Below are positions 23,039-30,632 of a DNA stretch of 61,555 nucleotides, piece after piece. Numbering within the stretch: the stretch's first letter is position 1; every line of letters begins with the position of its first letter. This stretch comes from Oscillibacter sp. GTDB taxonomy: Bacteria > Bacillota > Clostridia > Oscillospirales > Oscillospiraceae. Position numbers and translations under genes: made by a program. The DNA lies in assembly GCA_017482345.1 (NCBI GenBank), contig JAFUNB010000009.1:1-61555 (forward strand), written 5' to 3'. The notes under the pieces were generated by a model. It searched no databases. It was not told where the DNA came from and was given only the letters and a program-made list of their open reading frames with translations.

Positions 23039-24294
23039 AATATGATCTGGTAATTATCGGCGGTGGCCCTGCCGGCCTGTCTGCCGCAAACGCCGCCTGG
23101 GAAGACGGCTGCCGTTCCATCTGCATCGTGGAGCGTGACCGTGAGCTGGGTGGTATCCTGAACCAGTGCATCCACAACGGCTTCGGTCTGCATTTCTTCA
23201 AGGAAGAGCTGACCGGCCCCGAGTATGCCGGCCGCTTCGTGGAGATGCTGAAGAACACCGGCGTGGACGTCCGTCTGGACGCCATGGTCCTGGACGTGAC
23301 TCCCGAGAAGGAAGTCCACATCGTCTCCTCCGCCTCCGGCTATGAGGTCCTGGAGGCCAAGGCCGTGGTTCTGGCCATGGGCTGCCGCGAGCGTACCCGC
23401 GGCGCCATCGCCATCCCCGGCACCCGCCCCGCCGGCGTGTTCACCGCCGGTACCGCCCAGCGTTACCTGAACATCGAGGGTTACATGGTGGGCAAGCGCG
23501 TCGTCATCCTGGGCTCCGGCGACATCGGCCTGATCATGGCCCGCCGTATGACTCTGGAAGGCGCCAAGGTTCTGGCCTGCGTGGAGGTCATGCCCTATTC
23601 CGGCGGCCTGACCCGCAACATCGTCCAGTGCCTGAACGACTTTGACATTCCCCTGTACCTGTCCCACACCATCACTGACATCCAGGGCAACGAGCGCGTG
23701 GAGCGCGTGGTGGTTTCCGAGGTCGGCCCCGACCGCCGTCCCATCCCCGGCACCGAGATGGTCTTCGACTGCGACACCGTGCTGCTGTCCGTCGGCCTGA
23801 TCCCCGAGAACGAGCTGTCCCGCGCTGCCGGCATCGAGATGGATGCCCGTACCAACGGCCCCGTGGTCTTTGAGAACATGGAGACCTCCATCCCCGGCGT
23901 GTTCGCCTGCGGCAACGTGCTGCACGTCCACGATCTGGTGGACTTCGTCACCGCCGAGTCCGCCCGCGCCGGCAAGGCCGCCGCTGCCTACTGCGCCGGC
24001 GTCAGCCTGAAGAACGAGAACGTTCTGGACATCAAGAACGGCAACCTCGTTGGCTACACCGTTCCCCAGCACATCCACATGGACGCCGAGTTCAAGGCCG
24101 TGGACGTGTTCTTCCGCGTCCGCGCCATCTGCCACCAGAGCAAGATCGTCGTGAAGGACGAGAACGGCACTCAGATCGCCGCCTTCAGCCGTGAGCATCT
24201 GGCTCCCGGCGAGATGGAGAACATCAAGCTGCCTCGCGTGCTGCTGGACAAGGCCGTGGGCTCCATCACCGTTTCCATTGAGGAGGAGAAGTAA
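23035..24294 (+). CDS. FAD/NAD(P)-dependent oxidoreductase subunit of the glycerol-3-phosphate module
   Basis: A 419-residue pyridine-nucleotide-disulfide-type flavoprotein: FAD motif IIGGGPAGLSAA at residues 7-18, a second dinucleotide fold VVILGSGDIGLIMARR near 157-172, and the FAD-closing ETSIPGVFACGN near 285. There is no redox-active CxxC. It is coupled by a 4-base overlap to the GlpA-like gene and followed by the DUF1667 gene, a conserved trio in clostridia thought to pass electrons from glycerol-3-phosphate to a soluble acceptor or NAD(P). The exact acceptor is unknown. Confidence 0.85.
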   Translation: MKYDLVIIGGGPAGLSAANAAWEDGCRSICIVERDRELGGILNQCIHNGFGLHFFKEELTGPEYAGRFVEMLKNTGVDVRLDAMVLDVTPEKEVHIVSSASGYEVLEAKAVVLAMGCRERTRGAIAIPGTRPAGVFTAGTAQRYLNIEGYMVGKRVVILGSGDIGLIMARRMTLEGAKVLACVEVMPYSGGLTRNIVQCLNDFDIPLYLSHTITDIQGNERVERVVVSEVGPDRRPIPGTEMVFDCDTVLLSVGLIPENELSRAAGIEMDARTNGPVVFENMETSIPGVFACGNVLHVHDLVDFVTAESARAGKAAAAYCAGVSLKNENVLDIKNGNLVGYTVPQHIHMDAEFKAVDVFFRVRAICHQSKIVVKDENGTQIAAFSREHLAPGEMENIKLPRVLLDKAVGSITVSIEEEK

Positions 24295-24295
24295 C

Positions 24296-24640
24296 ATGAC
24301 CAACATCATTTGCATTACCTGCCCCAAGGGCTGCCATCTCAGTGTTGACGAGAACAACGATTACGCCGTCACCGGCAACGCCTGTCCCCGCGGCGAGGCC
24401 TACGGCAAGAACGAGCTGAAGAACCCCGTCCGCGTCGTCACCTCCACCGTCCGCGTGGAGGGCGCCGATATCCCCCGCCTGCCTGTGAAGACCGACCGTC
24501 CTCTGCCCAAGGGCAAGATGATGGAGTGCATGGCTCTGCTGGACACCATCACCGCTCAGGCTCCCATCAAGGTGGGCACCGTTCTGGCCGCCAACATTCT
24601 GGACACCGACGTGAACATCGTCGCCACCAAGACCCTGTAA
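24296..24640 (+). CDS. DUF1667 iron-sulfur-type protein
   Basis: A 114-residue protein. Its N-terminus has CITCPKGC and then GNACPRG, the four-cysteine pattern of DUF1667, expected to bind an Fe-S cluster. The rest is a small beta-rich domain. It is always found with GlpA-like and FAD subunits and probably takes part in their electron transfer; the precise role is not established. It starts 1 base after the preceding stop codon, with AGGAGGAG inside the upstream gene as ribosome binding site. Confidence 0.8.
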   Translation: MTNIICITCPKGCHLSVDENNDYAVTGNACPRGEAYGKNELKNPVRVVTSTVRVEGADIPRLPVKTDRPLPKGKMMECMALLDTITAQAPIKVGTVLAANILDTDVNIVATKTL

Positions 24641-24660
24641 CACAGGAAGGAGCGCAACCT

Positions 24661-25407
24661 ATGAAAAAGCCTCTGCTGTTTGCTCACCGCGGCTTCTCCG
24701 GCCGCTATCCCGAAAACAGTCCCATCGCCTTCCAGGCCGCTCTGGAAAAGACCGCCTCTGACGGCATCGAGAGCGACGTCCACATCACCAAGGACGGCAA
24801 GCTGGTCATCTTCCATGACGCCTCCGTGGAGCGCACCTCCAACGGCAAGGGCTTCATCAAGGACCACACCTTCGAGGAGATGCTGCAGCTGGACATCGGC
24901 TCCTGGATGTCTCCGGAGTTCGCCGGCCAGCACGTCTGGGACCTGGGTCAGCTGCTGGACTTCTGCAAGGAGTCTAAGCTGCTGCTGAATATGGAGCTGA
25001 AGAACTACGAGGTCTTTTATGAGGGCCTGGAGCAGATGGTCGCCGACGAGATCTGCAAGCGCCAGATGCAGGACCAGGTGTTCGTCTCCTCCTTCAACCA
25101 CATCTCCATGCAGCAGTTCAAGAACCTCTGCCCGGAGATCGCCACCGGCCTGCTGTACGACAAGCCGTTCCTGGATATCGACCACTATATCCAGCGCTCC
25201 AACGCCGACAACATGCATCCCCGCTATATGCTGCTGCAGTATCAGCCCGAGCTGATGGATCTGTATCACGGCCGGGGCATGAAGGTCAACACCTGGACGG
25301 TCAACGAAGAGGCCGACATGCGTGACATGATCACCCGCGGCGTGGACTGCATCATCTCCAACTATCCCGATCTGCTGTGCCAGGTTGCGGACGAGATGTG
25401 CAAGTAA
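24661..25407 (+). CDS. Glycerophosphodiester phosphodiesterase 2
   Basis: A 248-residue cytoplasmic GDPD enzyme with all canonical elements: FAHRGFSGRYPENS, GIESDVHITKDGKLVIFHD and the C-terminal KVNTWTVNEE. It releases glycerol-3-phosphate from phospholipid-derived glycerophosphodiesters and so feeds the oxidase genes just upstream. ATG 24661 follows AAGGAG, 20 bases after the DUF1667 gene; it is the last gene of the operon. Unlike the paralogue at 15604, the HRG motif is intact. Confidence 0.9.
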   Translation: MKKPLLFAHRGFSGRYPENSPIAFQAALEKTASDGIESDVHITKDGKLVIFHDASVERTSNGKGFIKDHTFEEMLQLDIGSWMSPEFAGQHVWDLGQLLDFCKESKLLLNMELKNYEVFYEGLEQMVADEICKRQMQDQVFVSSFNHISMQQFKNLCPEIATGLLYDKPFLDIDHYIQRSNADNMHPRYMLLQYQPELMDLYHGRGMKVNTWTVNEEADMRDMITRGVDCIISNYPDLLCQVADEMCK

Positions 25408-25425
25408 TCTCACCTTTTACATCCG

Positions 25426-25460
25426 AAAAGGGGCACGATTGTCTGATCGCGCCCTTTTTC
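25426..25460 (+). terminator. Intrinsic terminator of the glycerol-3-phosphate operon
   Basis: AAAAGGGGCACGAT pairs with ATCGCGCCCTTTT (25426-25458) with a short bulge, ending in a U run. Confidence 0.7.
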
Positions 25461-25542
25461 TCTACCCAATTTCGCCAAAACAGCCCATTTTTCTACAAAT
25501 TTCGGGCAAAATCGGCATCAAAACAGAGTTCGAGGTGGTTCT

Positions 25543-26268
25543 ATGACCGAGTTTTTTGAATACCTGCGGGAGCTGAATACCGCATCTGTTCTGCTCCGCC
25601 TGACCCTGTCCATGCTCTGCGGCGGCATGATCGGACTGGAGCGGGGCCGCAAACGCCGCCCCGCCGGCTTCCGCACCTATATGCTGGTGTGCCTGGGCGC
25701 CACGCTGACCATGCTGCTGGGCCAGTATGAGTATGTGATGCTCGCGGGCCCGTGGGCCTCCACCGCCGCCGAGATCGGCACCCGGGTGGACGTGTCCCGC
25801 TTCGGCGCGCAGGTCATCAACGGCATCGGTTTCCTGGGCGCCGGCACCATCATCGTCACCGGCCGTCAGGAGGTCAAGGGCCTGACCACCGCTGCCGCCC
25901 TGTGGGCCTCCGCCTGCATGGGTCTGGCCGTGGGCGCCGGCTTCTACGAGTGCGTGCTGCTGGGCTTCATCCTCATCTTCCTGTCCATCCGTGTGCTGCC
26001 CGCCATCGAGAGCATCATCGTGGAGAGTGCCCGGAACATCAACCTGTATGTGGAGTTCCGCTCCCTGGACGATGTGGGTGTCATCATCAACCGCATCAAG
26101 GCCCAGGGCGCTCAGATCTTTGAGGTGGACATTGACCGGGGCCGCGATGAGAATATGCGCCGCCCCAGCGCCGTGTTCAGCATCCGTCTGAGCCAGCGCC
26201 TGCCCCACACGAAGGTCATCGCCGCCATCTCCGGTCTGGAGGGCGTCTATACCATCGAGGAGATCTGA
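25543..26268 (+). CDS. MgtC/SapB family membrane protein 1A
   Basis: A 241-residue protein with the MgtC domain in residues 10-145: GGMIGLERGRKRRPAGFRTYMLVC, GIGFLGAGTIIV and GLTTAAALWASACMGLA. A soluble C-terminal ACT-like domain (about 160-241) ends in YTIEEI. MgtC proteins act in Mg2+-limited growth or as regulators of membrane ATPases; transport is not proven. It is paired with a 230-residue MgtC gene 18 bases downstream. The same two-gene pair recurs inverted at 37770-39202; this copy is very similar to the 38477 gene. ATG 25543 follows GAGGTGG. Confidence 0.85.
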   Translation: MTEFFEYLRELNTASVLLRLTLSMLCGGMIGLERGRKRRPAGFRTYMLVCLGATLTMLLGQYEYVMLAGPWASTAAEIGTRVDVSRFGAQVINGIGFLGAGTIIVTGRQEVKGLTTAAALWASACMGLAVGAGFYECVLLGFILIFLSIRVLPAIESIIVESARNINLYVEFRSLDDVGVIINRIKAQGAQIFEVDIDRGRDENMRRPSAVFSIRLSQRLPHTKVIAAISGLEGVYTIEEI

Positions 26269-26286
26269 CAGAAAGGAGTCACCCAC

Positions 26287-26979
26287 ATGTTATCTTTCTT
26301 TGACGGACTGCGGAATCTGTCCATGCTGTCTATTTCCGTGCGGATGATCCTGGCTGTCCTCTACGGCGGCGTCATCGGCGTGGAACGTGAATTCAAGCGC
26401 CGTCCCGCCGGCTTCCGCACCCATATCCTCATCTGCCTGGGCGCAGCCATGACCACGCTGACCAGCCAGTATCTGTACCTGCACATGCACTATTTCACCG
26501 ATATGGCCCGTCTGGGCGCCCAGGTGGTGGCCGGTATCGGCTTCATCGGCGCCGGCACCATCATCGTTACCCGCCAGCAGCGGGTCAAGGGCCTGACCAC
26601 GGCAGCCGGTCTGTGGACCGCGGCCATCGTGGGCCTGTGCCTGGGCGGCGGCTTCTATGAGGGCGCTCTGTTCGCCACCGCCCTCGTCCTGATCGCAGAG
26701 CTGCTGTTCTCCCGCCTGGAGTACCGCATGCTGGACCGCGCACCGGAGGTCAACCTGTATATGGAGTACCGGGACCGGGATACGCTGGAGGCGGTCCTGG
26801 TGCTGTTCCGGGAGCTGAACCTGAAGGTCCTGAACATGGAGATCACCCGCTCCACCGGCAGCGAGCACCACAACGCCTGCGCCATCTTCTCCCTGCGGCT
26901 GAACAAGAAATGCCGTCCGGAACAGCTTTTGTCGGCCCTGAACGGCACGGACGGCGTCCTGTCCGTGGAAGAGCTGTAA
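26287..26979 (+). CDS. MgtC/SapB family membrane protein 1B
   Basis: A 230-residue MgtC protein with EREFKRRPAGFRTHILICLG and GIGFIGAGTIIVTRQQRVKG, followed by a C-terminal ACT-like domain ending in SVEEL. It differs from 1A in lacking the longer loop after the second membrane helix, so the pair is made of two distinct subfamilies, perhaps a heteromer. Its closest relative in the window is the 230-residue protein at 37770. ATG 26287 follows AAAGGAG. Confidence 0.85.
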   Translation: MLSFFDGLRNLSMLSISVRMILAVLYGGVIGVEREFKRRPAGFRTHILICLGAAMTTLTSQYLYLHMHYFTDMARLGAQVVAGIGFIGAGTIIVTRQQRVKGLTTAAGLWTAAIVGLCLGGGFYEGALFATALVLIAELLFSRLEYRMLDRAPEVNLYMEYRDRDTLEAVLVLFRELNLKVLNMEITRSTGSEHHNACAIFSLRLNKKCRPEQLLSALNGTDGVLSVEEL

Positions 26980-27006
26980 GCCGCAAAACGCGCTTAAAAC
27001 GCTTAA

Positions 27007-27045
27007 AAACCCCTCTCGCGGCCATTCGCCGCAAGAGGGGTTTCT
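27007..27045 (+). terminator. Intrinsic terminator of MgtC pair 1
   Basis: AAACCCCTCT-C-GCGGC (27007-27022) pairs with GCCGC-A-AGAGGGGTTT (27028-27043) around a 5-base loop with one mismatch. Confidence 0.8.
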
Positions 27046-27062
27046 CCTTTATCCAGATGCAA

Positions 27063-27100
27063 CAAAAAAACAACAGGACTTTTTCAAGTCCTGTTGTTTT
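27063..27100 (-). terminator. Intrinsic terminator of the tRNA operon
   Basis: Arms AAAACAACAGGACTT (27067-27081) and AAGTCCTGTTGTTTT (27086-27100) with a TTTC loop, then a U run on the minus strand, right after the CCA end of tRNA-Cys. Confidence 0.9.
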
Positions 27101-27175
27101 TGGAGGTGACACCCGGATTTGAACCGGGGAATCAGGGTTTTGCAGACCCTTGCCTTACCACTTGGCTATGTCACC
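27101..27175 (-). tRNA. tRNA-Cys (GCA)
   Basis: Acceptor GGTGACA/TGTCACC, anticodon loop CTGCAAA, T-arm GGTTCAAATCC, discriminator U and encoded CCA. Fifth and last gene of the operon. Confidence 0.95.
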
Positions 27176-27267
27176 ATCTGGGGTATTTATATTATATGCG
27201 ACTTTTCGGAAAAAGTCTACATTTATTTTTGATTTCGATGCCCACACTTTCGTGTGGGCATCGAATC

Positions 27268-27343
27268 TGGAGCGGGCTACGAGGCTCGAACTCGCTACCT
27301 CCACCTTGGCAAGGTGGCGCTCTACCAGATGAGCTAAGCCCGC
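27268..27343 (-). tRNA. tRNA-Gly (GCC)
   Basis: Acceptor GCGGGCT/AGCCCGC, anticodon loop TTGCCAA, T-arm GAGTTCGAGCCTC, encoded CCA. The 92-base gap to tRNA-Cys holds a small GATGCCCACA-type inverted repeat (27238-27262) and no gene. Confidence 0.95.
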
Positions 27344-27346
27344 AAA

Positions 27347-27422
27347 TGGTGCCCAGAGCCGGAATCGAACCAGCGACACGTGGATTTTCAGTCCACTGCT
27401 CTACCAACTGACCTATCTGGGC
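27347..27422 (-). tRNA. tRNA-Phe (GAA)
   Basis: Acceptor GCCCAGA/TCTGGGC, anticodon loop CTGAAAA, T-arm CTGGTTCGATTCCGG, encoded CCA; 3 bases from tRNA-Gly. Confidence 0.95.
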
Positions 27423-27505
27423 AAATCTTTCGCCGCACCGTAGGTGCGGTGGGGAATTTCAACCCCAAAAGGGACCCACGAGATGCAAATCCATCTCGTG
27501 GGAGA

Positions 27506-27582
27506 TGGCGACCCGGAACGGGCTCGAACCGTCGACCTCTAGCGTGACAGGCTAGCGTTCTAACCAACTGAACTACCGGGCC
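27506..27582 (-). tRNA. tRNA-Asp (GTC)
   Basis: Acceptor GGCCCGG/CCGGGTC with one G-U pair, anticodon loop CTGTCAC, discriminator G and encoded CCA. The 83-base spacer to tRNA-Phe contains an inverted repeat of CCCACGAGATG with CATCTCGTGGG (27475-27502), probably an RNA processing stem. Confidence 0.95.
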
Positions 27583-27591
27583 ATGTGAGTT

Positions 27592-27668
27592 TGGTGGGAA
27601 CAACTGGACTCGAACCAGTGACCCCCTGCTTGTAAGGCAGGTGCTCTAACCAGCTGAGCTATGCTCCC
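27592..27668 (-). tRNA. tRNA-Val (TAC)
   Basis: Acceptor GGGAGCA/TGTTCCC, anticodon loop CTTACAA, T-arm CTGGTTCGAGTCCAG, encoded CCA. First gene of the operon. Confidence 0.95.
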
Positions 27669-27700
27669 GAGTTCGTCGTCATCGCCAGACGACAAAAGTT

Positions 27701-27729
27701 ATTATACTCACGATGGCCCGGTATGTCAA
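27701..27729 (-). promoter_or_regulatory. Consensus promoter of the tRNA operon
   Basis: TTGACA (27724-27729), 17-base spacer, TATAAT (27701-27706): a perfect sigma-A promoter 33 bases upstream of tRNA-Val. Confidence 0.95.
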
Positions 27730-27737
27730 CACTTTTT

Positions 27738-28637
27738 TTACTTTTTTTTAACTTTTTTCTCCATGGCCTGCAGCAGCTCTTCCAGCTGCTCCCGGGAGAA
27801 ATTCTGCACGTTGTCGCAGAACTGACAGCACAGCTCCGCGCTGCCCTGCTCGTCGATGAGACTTTTCAGCTGCTCGGGTCCGAGGCTGATCAGGGCGCGT
27901 TCCATGCGCTCCCGGCTGCAATAGCAGCGGTACTCGATGGGGCGCTTTTCCAGGATCTCCAGATCAAAGTCGCTCATGACGCGGCGGAGCAGAGACTCAG
28001 GGTCACTGTCCTCCTTCAGCAGCTCGGTCACAGGGCCGGCGGCGTAGATGCCGCCCTCCACCATGGTGATGACGTCCTCGCTGGCGCCGGGCAGCAGCTG
28101 GATCAAATAGCCGCCGGCGGTCAGAACGCTCTGATCCCGGTCCACCAGCACGCCCAGGCCGCAGGCCGTGGGGATCTGCTCGGACTCCACGAAATAGGCT
28201 GCCAGATCCTCGGCGATCTCGCCGCCCAGAAGACCCACGCTGCCCACATAGGGCTCCTTCATGTTCAGGTCGCGGATGACGGTCAGGGTGCCGTCCATGC
28301 CCACGGCGCTGCCCACATCCAGCTTTCCGTCGGCTCTCAGGGGGATATCCACGGCGGGGTTATCCACGGTACCCCGGACGTTGCCCTCGTTGTCAGAGAC
28401 CGCCAGAATACGGCCCAGAGGGCCGTCGCCCTTGATCTGCAGGGTGACGCTGGCGCCCTCACCCTTCAGGGCGTTGCCCATCATGGAGGCGGCGGCCAGC
28501 GTGCGGCCCAGCGCGGCCGTGCCCACCGGCAGCGTGCGGTGGATCTGGCGTGCGTGCTCCGTCAGTTCACGGGTGGACACAGCCACCGCTTTTACGTAGC
28601 CATCCTTGCTGATGGCACGAACCAGTTGATCGCTCAT
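27738..28637 (-). CDS. hslO: Hsp33 redox-regulated chaperone
   Basis: A 299-residue cytoplasmic holdase chaperone activated by oxidation. The N-terminal domain has HRTLPVGTAALGRTLAAASMMG and GDGPLGRILAVSD. The C-terminal zinc switch has CYC near residue 237 and CCQFC near 270, the four cysteines that bind zinc when reduced. Length and order are normal. ATG 28637 follows GAGGAGAAC. It is the third gene of a likely yerC - methyltransferase - hslO operon, with a 15-base gap from the methyltransferase gene. Confidence 0.95.
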   Translation of the reverse strand: MSDQLVRAISKDGYVKAVAVSTRELTEHARQIHRTLPVGTAALGRTLAAASMMGNALKGEGASVTLQIKGDGPLGRILAVSDNEGNVRGTVDNPAVDIPLRADGKLDVGSAVGMDGTLTVIRDLNMKEPYVGSVGLLGGEIAEDLAAYFVESEQIPTACGLGVLVDRDQSVLTAGGYLIQLLPGASEDVITMVEGGIYAAGPVTELLKEDSDPESLLRRVMSDFDLEILEKRPIEYRCYCSRERMERALISLGPEQLKSLIDEQGSAELCCQFCDNVQNFSREQLEELLQAMEKKVKKK

Positions 28638-28652
28638 GATAAATTGTTCTCC

Positions 28653-29408
28653 TCAAGTCTCAATGGGTTTTTCCGCCCGGATGATCCAGCGGTCCTCGTC
28701 CTGACGGGCCTTGCGGCTGGTCAGGTCGCCGCTGAAGCGGATGTTCACGAAGCCGGCCTCGGTCAGATAGCTTCTCAGCTGTTCCTCGCTCCAGGCCCGC
28801 TCCCGGTGCTCCTCGAACTCCCGGTCCCAGCTGCCGTCCTCGTTCAGGCTGAACAGATCCACCTGATAGGTACAGATCTGCCGCTTTTCCGAGAAGAAGG
28901 TCCGCCAGACGCAGAAGCTCCCCTCCGTCTCATCCATATACATCTGCCCGTCCATACGGCGCAGCTTATAGGGCGTGTTTACATCAAACACAAAGGCGCC
29001 GCCGGCCCTCAGCCAGCGGTGCACACGGCGGAAGGTCTCCCGAATGTCGGCCTCCCGGGTGAGATAGTTGATGGCGTCCACCGTGGAGATGACCGCGTCC
29101 ACCGGCTCCACCAGCCGCAGCCGGGGCATGGACTGGCACAGAAACACCGGCGCGCGCTCCTCCAGCGGGGCAGCCTTGCAGGCCGCCTGGGTCAGCATCT
29201 CCTCCGACAGGTCGGTGGCGATGACGTCATAGCCCCGCTCTGCCAGCAGGCACGCGATGGTGCCGGTGCCGCAGCCCAAGTCCAGCACAGTCTGTACCGG
29301 GATGGCGCTTTTGCGGAAAGCGCGCTCCAGCCAGTCCGCCCGCTTCACATGCTCCGCGTCCAGCATCAGCTGGTCGTAGCTGCCGGCCAGAGCGTTATAG
29401 CTGCTCAT
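28653..29408 (-). CDS. Class I SAM-dependent methyltransferase
   Basis: A 251-residue protein with the SAM-binding glycine loop VLDLGCGTGTIACLL (about residues 42-56), motif II TDLSEEML and the post-motif VDAVISTVDAINYL. The methyl acceptor is unknown; the N-terminal YNALAGSYDQLM is common in small-molecule and RNA methyltransferases alike. The start ATG overlaps the yerC stop by 4 bases, so translation is coupled. Confidence 0.85.
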   Translation of the reverse strand: MSSYNALAGSYDQLMLDAEHVKRADWLERAFRKSAIPVQTVLDLGCGTGTIACLLAERGYDVIATDLSEEMLTQAACKAAPLEERAPVFLCQSMPRLRLVEPVDAVISTVDAINYLTREADIRETFRRVHRWLRAGGAFVFDVNTPYKLRRMDGQMYMDETEGSFCVWRTFFSEKRQICTYQVDLFSLNEDGSWDREFEEHRERAWSEEQLRSYLTEAGFVNIRFSGDLTSRKARQDEDRWIIRAEKPIET

Positions 29409-29710
29409 TCCTTGTCTTCCTTCTGGCCCTTCATGCGGGCAAAGATCTTGTCATAAGCGCCGGTGCCGTAGCTCAGAGAGCGGTTCACGCGGCTGATGGT
29501 GGCGCTGGATGCGCCGGTACGCTCCAGGATCTCGTTATAGATCATGCCGTCATCCAGCAGGGAGGCCACTTCAAAGCGCTGTTCCATGGACCGCAGCTCA
29601 GAAACCGTACACAGATCCTGGAAAAACTCATAGCACTCCTGCTCGTCCTTCAGCATCAGGATCGCCTTATACAGCTGGTCGCTCTTTTCCTTCTTTCCGA
29701 TCTTGACCAT
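29405..29710 (-). CDS. YerC/YecD family TrpR-like DNA-binding protein
   Basis: A 101-residue all-helical protein of the TrpR-related YerC family. The N-terminal helix bundle has CYEFFQDLCTVSELRSMEQRFEVA and the helix-turn-helix is in IYNEILERTGASSATISRVNRSL near residues 56-78. Family members are predicted repressors, but their ligand is unknown. ATG 29710 is followed in operon by a methyltransferase and hslO. Confidence 0.85.
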   Translation of the reverse strand: MVKIGKKEKSDQLYKAILMLKDEQECYEFFQDLCTVSELRSMEQRFEVASLLDDGMIYNEILERTGASSATISRVNRSLSYGTGAYDKIFARMKGQKEDKE

Positions 29711-29768
29711 ATCCGTATCCTTTCTATGATCACTACATATTTCATCCGCATACTGCAGACTCCATTGT

Positions 29769-29797
29769 ATTTTAACACTCTATTTCGTGAAAGTAAA
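29769..29797 (-). promoter_or_regulatory. Predicted promoter of the yerC operon
   Basis: TTTACT, 17-base spacer, TAAAAT on the minus strand, about 60 bases before the yerC start. Confidence 0.6.
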
Positions 29798-29909
29798 TAG
29801 CATTTCGAAGAATATTTTTCGCACACTAAAGCGTGACATATCGGAACCAGCCTCCTGTCCCCGCCATATGCTGGTGCAGTACAGCGTTTGGCAGGAGGGA
29901 GCGGCGTCC

Positions 29910-30608
29910 ATGAAACATCATCTCACACAGCTGCACATCGAGTCGTTCACCGCGGAGCGGGAGTGGACCGTGGACGAGATCCCCGTGCTCTCCGCCGCCC
30001 TCTCCCTGCCCCGTCCTGTGGACGAGGGGCGGGTGGCCGGCCGGATCCGCCGGTATTACCAGCTGCAGGGCCGCGCCTTTCTTCGCTACTGTGAGAGCTT
30101 CCTGCTGCCGGCCGCGGCGGCGGAATATCGTCTGGCGCTGGAGGCCAGCCGGCCCCTCCCTCACTTTCACGCAGAGCTGGGATACTATATTACATATAAT
30201 AAGGACGGCTTTTTCAGCCTGTATACCCAGTCCCGGGAGCCGGCGCCCGGCGCGCCGCCGCTGCTGCAGCGGCGGGGCGACACCTGGGACCTCACCGCCG
30301 GCTATCCGGTGCCGCTGCAGAGCTTCTTCCCCCGGGGCAGCCGGTGGCGGCAGCGGCTGTGGGACACGGCGGCAGCGGAGATCCGGCGGCAGGAGGCCGC
30401 CGGCGTCGCCCGCTATCACGAGGGCTGGCAGCGGCTGCTGCGCCGCCGGTTCGATCCGGACCACTACTATCTGACCGAAAACGGTCTTTCCTTTTTCTAC
30501 TCCATGTATGCCCTTGGCCCTGCGGCGGAGGGCATCCCCGTCTTCTCCCTGCCCTGCGGCGATCTGTTTTCCGGCCTGTCAGGACAGAAAAAGACCCCGG
30601 CGCCATAA
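29910..30608 (+). CDS. DUF3298-like protein
   Basis: A 232-residue protein of unknown role. The C-terminal part DPDHYYLTENGLSFFYSMYALGPAAEGIPVF matches the end of DUF3298, as in RsiV-type anti-sigma factors, where the domain senses lysozyme. Here no membrane anchor or signal peptide precedes it, and there is no sigma factor beside it, so it would be cytoplasmic. The N-terminal half has basic, arginine-rich stretches (RRYYQLQGRAFLRY). I start at ATG 29910 after AGGAGGG; the in-frame extension to 29787 lacks a ribosome binding site. Its stop codon lies in the loop of the terminator. Confidence 0.6.
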   Translation: MKHHLTQLHIESFTAEREWTVDEIPVLSAALSLPRPVDEGRVAGRIRRYYQLQGRAFLRYCESFLLPAAAAEYRLALEASRPLPHFHAELGYYITYNKDGFFSLYTQSREPAPGAPPLLQRRGDTWDLTAGYPVPLQSFFPRGSRWRQRLWDTAAAEIRRQEAAGVARYHEGWQRLLRRRFDPDHYYLTENGLSFFYSMYALGPAAEGIPVFSLPCGDLFSGLSGQKKTPAP

Positions 30609-30622
30609 ACGCCGGGGTCTTT
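30590..30622. terminator. Bidirectional intrinsic terminator
   Basis: Perfect 13-base inverted repeat AAAGACCCCGGCG (30590-30602) and CGCCGGGGTCTTT (30610-30622) between the DUF3298 gene and the hydrogenase operon, which converge. Confidence 0.85.
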
Positions 30623-30632
30623 GGGAACCGAT

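Noticed and set aside
27238-27502. Inverted repeats in the spacers between tRNA genes as possible mobile-element ends or attachment sites
   Set aside because: They are short, differ from one another, lie within one transcript and no integrase gene is near; RNA processing stems are simpler.
27723-29456. A 577-codon plus-strand frame opposite hslO and the methyltransferase
   Set aside because: Runs across two real genes and their junction; low-complexity product.
29787-29909. Longer start for the DUF3298-like gene
   Set aside because: No ribosome binding site, overlaps the yerC promoter at 29769-29797; ATG 29910 has a good site.
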